64,000 nt of DNA from Dactylosporangium fulvum (GTDB lineage: Bacteria > Actinomycetota > Actinomycetes > Mycobacteriales > Micromonosporaceae): positions 892,501 to 956,500 of the forward strand of contig NZ_CP073720.1 of the NCBI RefSeq assembly GCF_025137375.1, in the 5' to 3' direction. The position numbers and the translations under genes are program-made. The notes under the pieces are model-generated. The model had not been told where the DNA came from. It worked only from the letters and a program-made list of their open reading frames with translations, and ran no database searches. Below are positions 42,467 to 50,917 of the stretch, piece by piece (positions within the stretch are counted from its first letter, which is position 1; each line of letters begins with the position of its first letter).

Positions 42467-43468
42467 CTAGGCCTTCAGGCGGCGCAGGAGGTCGATCACG
42501 TCTGCCTCGTATTCGCGCCACTCGCGGTCCGGCTTGAAGCCCAGCTCCGCGTTGACCTGCAGCAGGGGCTCGTTCTCCAGTGCGTTCCACGTCTGCACGT
42601 CGAGCAGGCCGGGCTCCGCCGCCCGCAGCTCGAACAGCATCCGCGCCTTGATCGCCCGGCTGATGCCGTAGCCGCGGTGGCTGGGGACCTCGATGGTGTC
42701 GTACTGGTCGGCGCGGGTCGGGCGCTGCGCCGGCACGACCACCTCGGTCAGGCCGGCGATCGTGTCCGTCGACTCGTGGACGGCCAGGACGATGTACGGC
42801 TTGAGGCCACGCGCGTGCAGGGTCGCCAGGCTCGCCCGCAGCCGCTCCGCATCGTACGAACTGGGGCGCAGTTCAAGATCTTCCACGACGGAGGCGCGGG
42901 CCGCCTCCTTCGCCGCCGCGTAGGCCGCGTAGTGCGACTCGGGCGGGCCGCCGGGGTGGTATTCGATGCGATATCCGGCGCTGATGCCGGCCGCCATCTC
43001 GCCGAGCCGCAGCCAGTCGACGCCGTTCAGGTCGAGCAGGTTGCGCATCTCGATGAACGCGCACTCGAAGCCGTGCGCCTCGAAGAACTTCACGCTCGGC
43101 GTGCCGCCGATGACCTCGACGCCGACCGACTCGAACCCCTCCTCGGCCGCACGCCGGGCGACGGCGGCGAGCAGGGCGGTGCCGACGTGGCTGCGCCGCG
43201 CCGACGGGACCACCGACAGCTCCAGGACGCCGATGTCCTCCAGCGCGAGCAGGCTGGCATGGCCCAGGATCTCGCCGGACTCCTCGATGGCCAGCCAGGA
43301 CGTGCGCCGCTCACCCGGCATGGTGACCGAGAGATACTCCCGGAACATCGTGCTGCGCCAGGGCGGATCCTCGGGCACGTCGACCGCCACGATCTCGTTC
43401 AATGCCCGCAGCACTGCCTCGAGCTCGGCCGCGGACGCGGTCGCTGGGTCCCATTCGCGCACCCTCAC
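42467..43468 (-). CDS. Tandem GNAT N-acetyltransferase
   Basis: A 333-residue protein with two GNAT folds. The N-terminal one (about 1-150) has the acetyl-CoA loop VVPSARRSHVGTALL, matching R/QxxGxG/A. The C-terminal one (about 170-325) has VPSHRGYGISRAIKA. Tandem GNATs of this type include mycothiol synthase-like and aminoglycoside-like enzymes, but the sequence does not identify the substrate. GTG start; a second GTG lies two codons later. Confidence 0.85.
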   Translation of the reverse strand: MRVREWDPATASAAELEAVLRALNEIVAVDVPEDPPWRSTMFREYLSVTMPGERRTSWLAIEESGEILGHASLLALEDIGVLELSVVPSARRSHVGTALLAAVARRAAEEGFESVGVEVIGGTPSVKFFEAHGFECAFIEMRNLLDLNGVDWLRLGEMAAGISAGYRIEYHPGGPPESHYAAYAAAKEAARASVVEDLELRPSSYDAERLRASLATLHARGLKPYIVLAVHESTDTIAGLTEVVVPAQRPTRADQYDTIEVPSHRGYGISRAIKARMLFELRAAEPGLLDVQTWNALENEPLLQVNAELGFKPDREWREYEADVIDLLRRLKA

Positions 43469-43580
43469 CGCTTAAGCTTGCCCACCTTTGTGGCTGAGCG
43501 GAAGTACCAGAGCGCAGAGCGTGGCATTGATCTACCCGATCTGTCCGTGATCTCCCGGTCCGTCCGGCCTGCTGTCCGGC

Positions 43581-44648
43581 CTACTCCGTCCGGTCCCGGC
43601 GGCCGTAGTCGTTCGCCGCGTTGAAGACCGCCGCGCGGTACTCCTCCGGCACGTTGTATGCGTGGATCGCCGCGTTCCAGCCCTCCAGCGTCGAGAGGTC
43701 GCGCCCGTTGGCGCACAGGTAGACGGCGGCGGTCAGGGCCGCGTCATCGATGTCGTTGATGTCGATCACGCCGTCGTTGTCGGCGTCGACGCCGTACTGC
43801 TTCCAGGTGCTCGGCAGGAACTGCATCGCCCCGACGGCCCGATCCCAGGTGCGGTCGGTGTCGAGCTCGCCGTGGTCGGTGTCGGGGATGCGCTGGCGGT
43901 TGCTCTGGCCGTCGAGCGGCGGTCCGACGATGGTCGGGACCGACTTGCCGTCCTCCTGGAGCAGGGCGCCGTTGAACCGGCCGTGGTTGGACTCGATCTT
44001 GCCGATGCCGGCGAGGGTGGTCCACGTCAATTTGCATCTGGGCGTCGTGCGGGCGGTGATGAGCTCCGCATACCCGTACGCCTGCATCGCCACGGGTGGA
44101 ATCTCCAGTTTCACGGCCCGCGGGGCGGCCCATGCGGCGAGCACGTCGGCCGGGCGCTCCTTGACGCCCGGGGGCGGGCTGAACGACGACGAGGCGGACG
44201 GCGCGTGGGGGATCGGTGCCCCACCCGTCTCGGGGCCGCTTCCGCCGATGTTGGTCCCGGAGGCCGTCGCCGACGCGCCGGCGCGCGGCTTCGCGGTGGC
44301 GGGCACGATGAACCGGCCGCCGACCCAGGCGACGCTGAGCGTCACGAGGATGATCAGGCCGCCGACGGTGATCCGGCCGGGGGGCCGGGCCGCCCAGAGC
44401 CGCACCGCCTCCCGGACGTCGGAGAACCGTCCCTGTTTCGACTCCAGAACGTAGCCGGGTGACTCTGGAGCGGCGTGCTTGGGGACGTGCGGCTGGCCCG
44501 GAACCTTCGGAGTTCCCGCACCCGGGCCGCTGTCCGGGACCGGAGGGCGGATCGTCGTCACGGAGAGTGTGTCCATTGTGGACGTCTGGTCGACCTCGGC
44601 GGCCGCTTCGTCCTTCGGGTCGGGAGCGCGGTCGTCGTTGCGTGCCAC
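43581..44648 (-). CDS. Membrane-anchored lytic transglycosylase
   Basis: A 355-residue type II membrane protein. A Pro-rich cytoplasmic head, one TM helix (about 95-115, GGLIILVTLSVAWVGG) and an extracytoplasmic SLT-like domain are visible. The catalytic glutamate is in GIGKIESNHGRF, and GAMQFLPSTWKQYGVDADNDG is the typical actinobacterial follow-on. It cleaves peptidoglycan glycan strands. The GTG at 44648 is preferred because a GATACT -10 box ends 6 nt upstream. An ATG at 44576 is the alternative. Confidence 0.88.
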   Translation of the reverse strand: MARNDDRAPDPKDEAAAEVDQTSTMDTLSVTTIRPPVPDSGPGAGTPKVPGQPHVPKHAAPESPGYVLESKQGRFSDVREAVRLWAARPPGRITVGGLIILVTLSVAWVGGRFIVPATAKPRAGASATASGTNIGGSGPETGGAPIPHAPSASSSFSPPPGVKERPADVLAAWAAPRAVKLEIPPVAMQAYGYAELITARTTPRCKLTWTTLAGIGKIESNHGRFNGALLQEDGKSVPTIVGPPLDGQSNRQRIPDTDHGELDTDRTWDRAVGAMQFLPSTWKQYGVDADNDGVIDINDIDDAALTAAVYLCANGRDLSTLEGWNAAIHAYNVPEEYRAAVFNAANDYGRRDRTE

Positions 44649-44654
44649 CGGTCG

Positions 44655-44660
44655 AGTATC
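44655..44660 (-). promoter_or_regulatory. -10 box GATACT for the transglycosylase gene
   Basis: GATACT on the minus strand is 6 nt from the GTG at 44648. It is one half of a divergent leaderless pair with 44691-44696. Confidence 0.45.
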
Positions 44661-44690
44661 CAGGATTCCCGCAAGCGTGTCACTGTCGCC

Positions 44691-44696
44691 TAACCT
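44691..44696 (+). promoter_or_regulatory. -10 box TAACCT for the FmdB gene
   Basis: TAACCT ends 6 nt before the ATG at 44703. Confidence 0.55.
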
Positions 44697-44702
44697 GTGA
44701 GA

Positions 44703-44918
44703 ATGCCTCGTTACGAGTACCGCTGCCGGGCCTGTGGGGACACCTTCGAGGTCCAGCGTCCGATGCGTGACGCCAACGTGAAGACCGCCTGTCCCGCAGG
44801 CCACGACGACACCGTGAAGCTGCTGTCGACCATTGCGGTGGGTGGTGGCGGCGGTGGTGCGGCCGCGCAGCCGCGCCCTTCCGGCGGCGGTTGCTGCGGC
44901 GGCGCCTGCGGTTGCTGA
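44703..44918 (+). CDS. FmdB-family zinc-ribbon protein
   Basis: A 71-residue protein. An N-terminal zinc ribbon (YEYRCRACGDTFEV and a second half-site around ACPAGH) is followed by a Gly/Ala linker and a cysteine-rich tail GGGCCGGACGC. FmdB proteins were named for a regulator of amidase genes, but most are uncharacterised; the extra C-terminal cysteines suggest added metal binding. The ATG follows a -10 box by 6 nt. Confidence 0.87.
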   Translation: MPRYEYRCRACGDTFEVQRPMRDANVKTACPAGHDDTVKLLSTIAVGGGGGGAAAQPRPSGGGCCGGACGC

Positions 44919-45201
44919 AACATTGTTACAAATCGGTTTCGCATTTCGTCGGAGTCATTGCTCCGTACGGCTTTGATGTTGTGGCCTGTCGTGCCACAAC
45001 CGTCTCCGCCGTGTTGTCGTTACGTCACGCGAAACCCACTCAAACTTTTCCCTCCGTTGCCGCTGACCTGCTCATACACCCGCCGTAAGGCGGGCTGGAT
45101 CGACCTTGAGGGCTGACGGTGGGGGCCGTTTCTACGATGCGCGTGCACCCGGGGTGGGGAAATATGGGACACGCCTGAATAGGGGGAGGCGGAGGTTTCA
45201 C
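44919..45201. other. 283-bp upstream region of the cyclase/ATPase gene
   Basis: It is relatively AT-rich. A small hairpin (CCCGCC 45079-45084, GTAA loop, GGCGGG 45089-45094) sits mid-way. GGAGG for the downstream gene lies about 7 nt before 45202. No gene is recognised. Confidence 0.4.
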
Positions 45202-47877
45202 GTGTCGGGGCGGACGCACCTGCCCAGCGGGCTGGTGACTTTTCTCTTCACCGACATCGAGGGCTCGACACGATTGGCCCAGATGCTCGGTGCGGGATAC
45301 CGGCCTGTGCTCCACGAGCACCGGCAGGTGATTCGCCGCGCACTGTCCGAAGCGGATGGTGTCGAACTTTTCACAGAGGGTGACTCTTTGTTCGTCGCCT
45401 TCGCCGATGCCGCCGCCGCCCTTACCGCCTGCGCGGAGGCACAGCGCGCGCTCGCCGCCCACGACTGGCCGTCGCCCGAGGCCCGGCCCCGGGTCCGGAT
45501 GGGCCTGCACACCGGTTTCGCCGAGCCGTACTGCGGTGAGTACACGTCACCGGAGGTCCACCGTGCCGCGCGAGTCGCCGCCGCCGCACACGGTGGCCAG
45601 GTGCTGTGCTCGGCCGCGACCGCCGCCCGCGTGGGGCTCGCCGAGACCCCGATGGTCGACGACGCCTGGCTGCTCGACCTGGGCCTGCACCGGCTGCGCG
45701 GCTTCGACGGCTGCGAGCGGATCTTCCAGCTGGTCGCGCCCGGCCTGGAGCGGCAGTTCCCCCGGCCGCGCACGATCGACGCGCCGGCACACAACCTGCC
45801 GGTGCAGACCACCCGGTTCATCGGCCGCGCGGCCGAGCGGGCCGCGGTCCGCGACCTGATCGGCCGGCACCGGCTGGTCACCGTCGTCGGGGCCGGCGGC
45901 GCCGGCAAGACCCGGGTGGCCGTCGAGGCCGCCGGCGAGCTGGTCGAGCAGTTCCGCGACGGGGTGTGGTTCGTCGACCTCAGCACCGTCGCGACCAGCG
46001 ACCTCGTCGACGTCAACGTCGCCGCCGCACTGGGCCTGCGCCCCGAGCCCGGCCGCCCGGTCATCCAGACCGTCATCGACCACGCGCGCGGCCGGCGTTT
46101 TCTGCTCCTGCTCGACACCTCCGACGCGCAGCTGCCCGCCGCCCGCCGGCTGGTCGCGCGACTGCTCGCCGCCGGACCCGAGATCGCGGTGCTGGCGACC
46201 AGCCGCGAACCGCTGGGTCTCGCCGGCGAGGTCGTCTGGCGCATCCCGCCGCTGTCGGTCGAGGCCGCGAGCGGCGGCGGGTTCAGCGACGCCGTGGCCC
46301 TGCTCGTCGACCGGGCCGCCGCGGCCCGTGGCGGCCGCCCGGTCGAGCCCGGCGACATCGCCCAGCTCACCCGGGTCGCCGAGGCGCTGGAGGGCCTCCC
46401 GCTGGCGCTGGAGCTGGCGGCGGCCCGGCTCCGGCTGCTCACCGCCGCGCAGCTCGCCGAGCGCATCGACGACGTCCTCGGGATCCTCGACGCGGGCTCG
46501 GGCGGCGACATCGAGGCGTCCGACCGGCATCGGACCATGCAGGCGGCGGTGAGCTGGTCGTACCGCACCCTGGACCCGCGTGCCGCCCGGCTCCTGCGCT
46601 GGCTGTCCGTCTTCGCCAGCCCGGTCGACCTGCCCGCCATCGAGTGGCTGCACGACGGCGACCCGCTCGACCCCCTGGCGACCCTCGTCGACAAGTCGCT
46701 GCTGCAGGCCGAGGCGGGCGCGGCCGGCGCGACGTACCGCATGCTCGACCCGATCCGCGCCTACGCCGCCCGCCTGCTCCTCGACGCCGGCGAGGAGCAG
46801 GCCGCCCGCGAGCGGCACGTGGCCTGGTGCCTCGAGGCGGCCCACGACGCCTACCTCGACGCCGACGGGCGGCCGGTCACCCTGTCGCTCTACACCCTCG
46901 ACCCGATCGCCGACGAACTGCGCGCGGCCCTGCAGTGGACCGTCACCCGGGGCAGCGCCCGCCAGGGACTGGCCCTCGCCGGGACGCTCGACCAGTGGTG
47001 GCGGGAGCGCGGGCTCGTTCGGGAAGGCCGGATGTGGCTCTTCCGGCTGTACGAGCGGATCAGCGCGACCGGCGAGCCGGTGCCGGACGCCGAGCTGGCC
47101 GCCGCGTACCACATGCACTCGCTGCACGCCGGCGCCGACGGCGAGACGGTCGAGGAGCTGCGGTTCTCCCAGCGGGCCGAGGCGGCCGCCCGCCGGGCCG
47201 GCGACCCCGGCCTCATCGCGCGCGTGCTCGCCGGCCGCGGCGCGCCGCTGCTCGACATGGGCCGCGTCGAAGAGGCCGAGCGCACCTGCCGCGACCTCAT
47301 CGCCTGGGCGGAGGAGCAGGGGGTCGAGGCCGAGGCGCTGTTCGCCGTCTACGCCCTGGCCCAGATCCTCTGGCACCGGGGCGCTCTGGACGAGGCTGCC
47401 CACCTGCTGGCCGGCGCCCGCCCACTGGAGAACGGCCGGCCGCTGGAGCGCGGTCGCCGCACGGTCGACATGATGCTCGGCATGGTGGCGTTGTCCCGCG
47501 GCGACCTGGTGGCCGCGCACGACCACCTGATCGTGGCCCTGCGCTCGCGGATGGGCTACGGCTTCCATCTGCGGGTCTGCGAGACCCTCAGCGCCATCGC
47601 GGTCCGCTGCGCCCTCGGCGGCGACCACGAGACGGCCGCCCAGCTGTTCGGGGCAGCCCAGGCCGCTCGTGTCCGCCTGCGCTGCTCCGCCGGGGCGTTC
47701 GGCGCCTACTGGACCGAGCAGCAGGCGGCCCTGCGCGCGGCGATGGGGGATGCGGCCTTCGACGCGGCCTACGCCGCGGGCGGCGCGTTGAGCCTGGAGG
47801 AGTCGGTGGCGACGGCCCTGACGATCGAGCATCCCGATCTGGTGGCCGGCTCGATCCGCTTCTCCGCGGTCGAATAG
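45202..47877 (+). CDS. Class III nucleotide cyclase / NB-ARC-type ATPase / TPR regulator
   Basis: A 891-residue protein. An N-terminal class III cyclase domain (about 10-180; metal aspartates D18 in FTDIEGST and D61 in TEGDSL) is followed by an AAA/NB-ARC ATPase. The P-loop is GAGGAGKT at 230-237, but Walker B reads LLLLDTSDA rather than the usual LDNCEH. TPR-like helices run to the C-terminus. Mycobacteria have similar cyclases with an added LuxR domain; none is present here, so it does not bind DNA through that route. The GTG at 45202 has GGAGG upstream. Confidence 0.88.
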   Translation: MSGRTHLPSGLVTFLFTDIEGSTRLAQMLGAGYRPVLHEHRQVIRRALSEADGVELFTEGDSLFVAFADAAAALTACAEAQRALAAHDWPSPEARPRVRMGLHTGFAEPYCGEYTSPEVHRAARVAAAAHGGQVLCSAATAARVGLAETPMVDDAWLLDLGLHRLRGFDGCERIFQLVAPGLERQFPRPRTIDAPAHNLPVQTTRFIGRAAERAAVRDLIGRHRLVTVVGAGGAGKTRVAVEAAGELVEQFRDGVWFVDLSTVATSDLVDVNVAAALGLRPEPGRPVIQTVIDHARGRRFLLLLDTSDAQLPAARRLVARLLAAGPEIAVLATSREPLGLAGEVVWRIPPLSVEAASGGGFSDAVALLVDRAAAARGGRPVEPGDIAQLTRVAEALEGLPLALELAAARLRLLTAAQLAERIDDVLGILDAGSGGDIEASDRHRTMQAAVSWSYRTLDPRAARLLRWLSVFASPVDLPAIEWLHDGDPLDPLATLVDKSLLQAEAGAAGATYRMLDPIRAYAARLLLDAGEEQAARERHVAWCLEAAHDAYLDADGRPVTLSLYTLDPIADELRAALQWTVTRGSARQGLALAGTLDQWWRERGLVREGRMWLFRLYERISATGEPVPDAELAAAYHMHSLHAGADGETVEELRFSQRAEAAARRAGDPGLIARVLAGRGAPLLDMGRVEEAERTCRDLIAWAEEQGVEAEALFAVYALAQILWHRGALDEAAHLLAGARPLENGRPLERGRRTVDMMLGMVALSRGDLVAAHDHLIVALRSRMGYGFHLRVCETLSAIAVRCALGGDHETAAQLFGAAQAARVRLRCSAGAFGAYWTEQQAALRAAMGDAAFDAAYAAGGALSLEESVATALTIEHPDLVAGSIRFSAVE

Positions 47878-48017
47878 GAGCTCCTGACCCAAATGGGGTG
47901 GCGGTGTCCGAGGGGTTACCCCGATTCGCCGCCACCCCACCTCAGGGAGGGCTCGCCGGCCGTGGCCGGTTCGCGTGGTACTGCCGTTGAGACGCGTCAG
48001 TCCGCGCGAAGGTTGCC

Positions 48018-48539
48018 TCAGTCCTCCTCGGGGTCCTGATTGGCCTCCGCACCCAGCACATACGCCTGCATCGCCAGCTCGTCGCCGGACGGCCACACGA
48101 ACGTAGGCAGCTCCGCCGGCCCGAGATCGCGAACGTAGCTCCAGAAGATGCGCACCGCCTCGGCCGGCGTGGCCGCCTCGATCGGCAGGTCGACACTGAC
48201 CAGCCAGGTCCGCCGCTCCGTGCCGGCCGGCCGCACCCGGGAGGTCACCGAGCTGTATGCGGCCTCGTCGAGCGGGTGGACCCCGACCGCCAGCTCCGCA
48301 GGGGGCGTCTGGGGGAAGGGGATCGGGGCGTCGAGGAGATTGACCGTGTACTGCAGGGTGCCGGCGCCGTCGGAGCGGGCCAGCCCGAACACCACCGGCT
48401 CCTCGGCGGCCGCCACCAGCAGCGCCTCGTCACCGGCGGGCAACTCGCCGGCCGCCCCCGGCACGGTGAGTGCGTCGGCGCCGTAGAGGCGCTCCGACTC
48501 GTACTGCTCGGGGGAGACCACGACCGTCCATTTCGCCAT
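48018..48539 (-). CDS. Conserved hypothetical protein
   Basis: A 173-residue soluble, acidic protein. I do not recognise the family. The N-terminus reads as a beta strand (AKWTVVVS), followed by acidic helices. No signal peptide, TM segment or catalytic motif is seen. It lies 20 bp downstream of the GrpB gene on the same strand. A TGGAAT box 6 nt before the ATG could drive it separately. Confidence 0.6.
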   Translation of the reverse strand: MAKWTVVVSPEQYESERLYGADALTVPGAAGELPAGDEALLVAAAEEPVVFGLARSDGAGTLQYTVNLLDAPIPFPQTPPAELAVGVHPLDEAAYSSVTSRVRPAGTERRTWLVSVDLPIEAATPAEAVRIFWSYVRDLGPAELPTFVWPSGDELAMQAYVLGAEANQDPEED

Positions 48540-48559
48540 GACCCAATTCCATCACGGCG

Positions 48560-49123
48560 TCAGCGGTGCTCCACGGTCCATCCGTACTGGTCGGCCCACT
48601 GCTCCGCGCGATCGAGCATGTCGAAGATGAAGTCGGTCTTCGCGCGGGTGTAGCCCTCGCGGTCGTCGGCGAAGCGGATCGCCAGGCGGCGCTTCACCTG
48701 GGCGTAGGCGTCGACGGCCAGGTCGTGCGCGCGCAGGAAGTCGACGAACAGCAGCTGGACCCGCTCGTGGGACGAGCCGCTCGACGTCACGTGCACGTGC
48801 CTGGTGCGCGGCGGGGTCGCCGGCCGGAAGAACGACCAGCGGGCCGCCGCGTCGCGGTGTGCGAGCGCCATGCCGGTCGACTCGACGCCCGGCCGGTAGA
48901 CCTCCTGGTCGTGCTCGTCGGCGACGACCACCAGGATGTCGATGACGTTCTTCGCGGCCAGCCCCGGCACCGCCGTGGAGCCGATGTGCTCGATGCGCAG
49001 GGCGACCGGGCCCAGGGCGTCGGCCAGCTCGTCGCGGTAGTAGGCGAACTTCGCCGGCCAGCTCTGGTCATAGTCGACCAGGTCGAGTGGGCCGCCGTAA
49101 TCCGCGGCGAACTCGGCGGTCAT
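48560..49123 (-). CDS. GrpB-family (UPF0157) nucleotidyltransferase-fold protein
   Basis: A 187-residue GrpB protein. The signature IEHIGSTAVPGLAAKNVIDILV is the nucleotidyltransferase-like helix and strand, with a conserved aspartate. Function is undefined; GrpB domains also occur fused to dephospho-CoA kinase in actinobacteria. The ATG at 49123 lies 54 bp past the Tag stop. Confidence 0.88.
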   Translation of the reverse strand: MTAEFAADYGGPLDLVDYDQSWPAKFAYYRDELADALGPVALRIEHIGSTAVPGLAAKNVIDILVVVADEHDQEVYRPGVESTGMALAHRDAAARWSFFRPATPPRTRHVHVTSSGSSHERVQLLFVDFLRAHDLAVDAYAQVKRRLAIRFADDREGYTRAKTDFIFDMLDRAEQWADQYGWTVEHR

Positions 49124-49177
49124 CTCGTTTCACACTCCAGTCGCCCAGGTGCAGCACCGGCTCATCGTCCGTCGGGA

Positions 49178-49756
49178 TCATGGCTGCTCGAGCTGCACAA
49201 AACAAGAGGCGACATGATCGTTGACCATGCCGGTGGCCTGCATGAGGGCATAGGCGGTGGTCGGGCCGACGAACCGGAACCCGTGGCGTTTCAGCTCTTT
49301 CGCCATCGCCTTCGATTCCGCGGTCGTCGCCGGAACGGCGGAGAAATCCGCAGGTCGCGGGCGGGGTGGATCGGGTGCGAACGACCACAGGAGGGCCGCG
49401 ATCCCGCCGGGCAGCTCGGCCGCCGCGCGAGCGTTGGCGATCGCGGCCTCGATCTTCGCCCGGTTGCGCACGATGCCCGCGTCGGCGAGCAGCCGGTCGA
49501 CGTCGGACTCGCCGAATGCGGCGACTTTTTCGATCTCGAAGCCGGCGAAGGCGGCCCGGAACGCGGTGCGCTTGCGCAGAATCGTGATCCACGCCAGGCC
49601 CGACTGGAACGCCTCGAGCGTCAGCCGCTCATACAACCCGTTGTCGTCCCGGATCGGCCGACCCCACTCGGAGTCGTGATACTCGAGATAGTCGGGCGTC
49701 GAGCCCGCCCACGCGCACCTGGCCAGCCCGTCGGTGCCGACCACCACATCACCCAT
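49178..49756 (-). CDS. tag: DNA-3-methyladenine glycosylase I
   Basis: Removes 3-methyladenine from alkylated DNA (base excision repair). The 192 residues show RCAWAGSTPDYLEYHDSEWGRP at the N-terminus with the zinc cysteine and histidine. The helix-hairpin region is EAFQSGLAWITILRKR, and the C-terminal zinc-ligand region is NDHVASCF. In Mycobacterium tuberculosis, tag also sits near folP2 and a DivIVA-like gene (from memory). Leaderless ATG after TAGGTT. Confidence 0.95.
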   Translation of the reverse strand: MGDVVVGTDGLARCAWAGSTPDYLEYHDSEWGRPIRDDNGLYERLTLEAFQSGLAWITILRKRTAFRAAFAGFEIEKVAAFGESDVDRLLADAGIVRNRAKIEAAIANARAAAELPGGIAALLWSFAPDPPRPRPADFSAVPATTAESKAMAKELKRHGFRFVGPTTAYALMQATGMVNDHVASCFVQLEQP

Positions 49757-49763
49757 GCCTCGG

Positions 49764-49769
49764 AACCTA
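49764..49769 (-). promoter_or_regulatory. -10 box TAGGTT for tag
   Basis: TAGGTT on the minus strand is 7 nt from the ATG at 49756. Confidence 0.55.
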
Positions 49770-49811
49770 CTCTGCGGCTACGACAGTTCTTCCGCTCCGG
49801 GTGCGCCGGTC

Positions 49812-50288
49812 CTACGACAGCTCGCCGTTCTCCACCATGCGGGCGAAGCGGCGCAGCGCGCCGGTCAGGCCGGCCTTGGAGCCCGGCCACAGCAGCGGCC
49901 AGGCGACCTTGCCCGCCGGGCCGGCCGGCAGGTGGAACCACTCGTGCCAGACCACCTGTGTCCGGTCGGTGCCCAGCGGCGTGCAGCGCAGCACGCCGGG
50001 GCCGCGCAGCACCTTGCCGTGGTGCACGACCCGCACCTCGAACGGCGGGTCGATCTTCACCACCCGCATGAGGTCACGCAGGACCGCGGGGCCGACCTGG
50101 GTGACCGCCTCGATCTGGCTGCCCTCACCCCCGTCGCCGGACAGCACGTTGACCTTCGTGAACGGGATCCACTCGCTCTGCCGCGGCCAGTCGACGAGCG
50201 CGGCGAAGACGACCTCGGCCGGTGCGTTGACGATCACCGTGGCGGTGACCTCGCCGGTGCCCGGCCGTTCCGCTTCGCTATAGGTCAC
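49812..50288 (-). CDS. SRPBCC (START-like) ligand-binding protein
   Basis: A 158-residue polyketide-cyclase/SRPBCC fold protein (VTATVIVNAPAEVVFAALVDWPRQSEWIPF at the N-terminus) that should hold a hydrophobic ligand. No catalytic residues stand out. The ATG overlaps the DivIVA-like gene stop by 4 bp, so it is the second gene of that operon. Confidence 0.85.
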   Translation of the reverse strand: MTYSEAERPGTGEVTATVIVNAPAEVVFAALVDWPRQSEWIPFTKVNVLSGDGGEGSQIEAVTQVGPAVLRDLMRVVKIDPPFEVRVVHHGKVLRGPGVLRCTPLGTDRTQVVWHEWFHLPAGPAGKVAWPLLWPGSKAGLTGALRRFARMVENGELS

Positions 50289-50839
50289 TTCACCACCGGG
50301 GACGGGTGGCCCCAGGAGTCGTCGGCGGAGACGCCCCAGCTGTTGCCGTCGGCGTCCGGCCGGTCGTCCGCCGCAGGCTCGTCGAAATCGGCTACTTCAT
50401 CAGTCTTGCCGGTTTTGTCGTTCTTCTCGGACTTCTCGGACTTCTCGGCTTTTTCGGCCACGGCCGTCCCGCCCGCGCCCGACACGGCCGCCTCGCGCGC
50501 GTCGCGCAATGCGTCGGCGTCCTCGGTGCGGCCCTCGCGGAGCGCCTTGATCTCCGCCTCCAGGACCTGGATCAGCTCCTCCTTGTAGCCGATGTCGTAG
50601 CCGGCGCGCCGCAGCGCCGTGTCGACCTGGGCCATCCGATAACCCCGGATCGTGGTGTCGAACCGCAGCTGCCCGACGTCGCCCTCGACCAGCGGGCGCG
50701 ACGACGGCAGGGGCACCGCGCGTCCGTCGGGCTCATGTCCTTCGATCCCCGGGTCGTCACCGGTGATCAACAGCGACACGCCGAACCCGATGGCCCCGAC
50801 GACCACAGCGGCGATCAACACCAGGAGGAACTCAGCCAT
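50285..50839 (-). CDS. DivIVA-domain membrane protein
   Basis: A 184-residue protein with one N-terminal TM helix (residues 3-23), a linker and a DivIVA-like coiled-coil segment (FDTTIRGYRMAQVDTALRRAGYD, about 60-100). A Lys/Glu-rich repeat (EKAEKSEKSEKND) and an acidic tail follow. DivIVA domains recruit growth or division machinery to curved membranes. The mycobacterial homologue Rv1209 sits beside folP2 (from memory). The ATG at 50839 was chosen for its TM start. Confidence 0.8.
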   Translation of the reverse strand: MAEFLLVLIAAVVVGAIGFGVSLLITGDDPGIEGHEPDGRAVPLPSSRPLVEGDVGQLRFDTTIRGYRMAQVDTALRRAGYDIGYKEELIQVLEAEIKALREGRTEDADALRDAREAAVSGAGGTAVAEKAEKSEKSEKNDKTGKTDEVADFDEPAADDRPDADGNSWGVSADDSWGHPSPVVK

Positions 50840-50917
50840 AGGGGGAATCGTGGCACGCTGAATGAGCCTGGGCGACCCCGGCACACCCATCTGAAGGAAA
50901 CGTGGAGGCCATCAACG

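Noticed and set aside
45547-48096. Antisense frame of about 850 codons opposite the cyclase/ATPase
   Set aside because: Shadow of a well-supported gene with cyclase and P-loop motifs.
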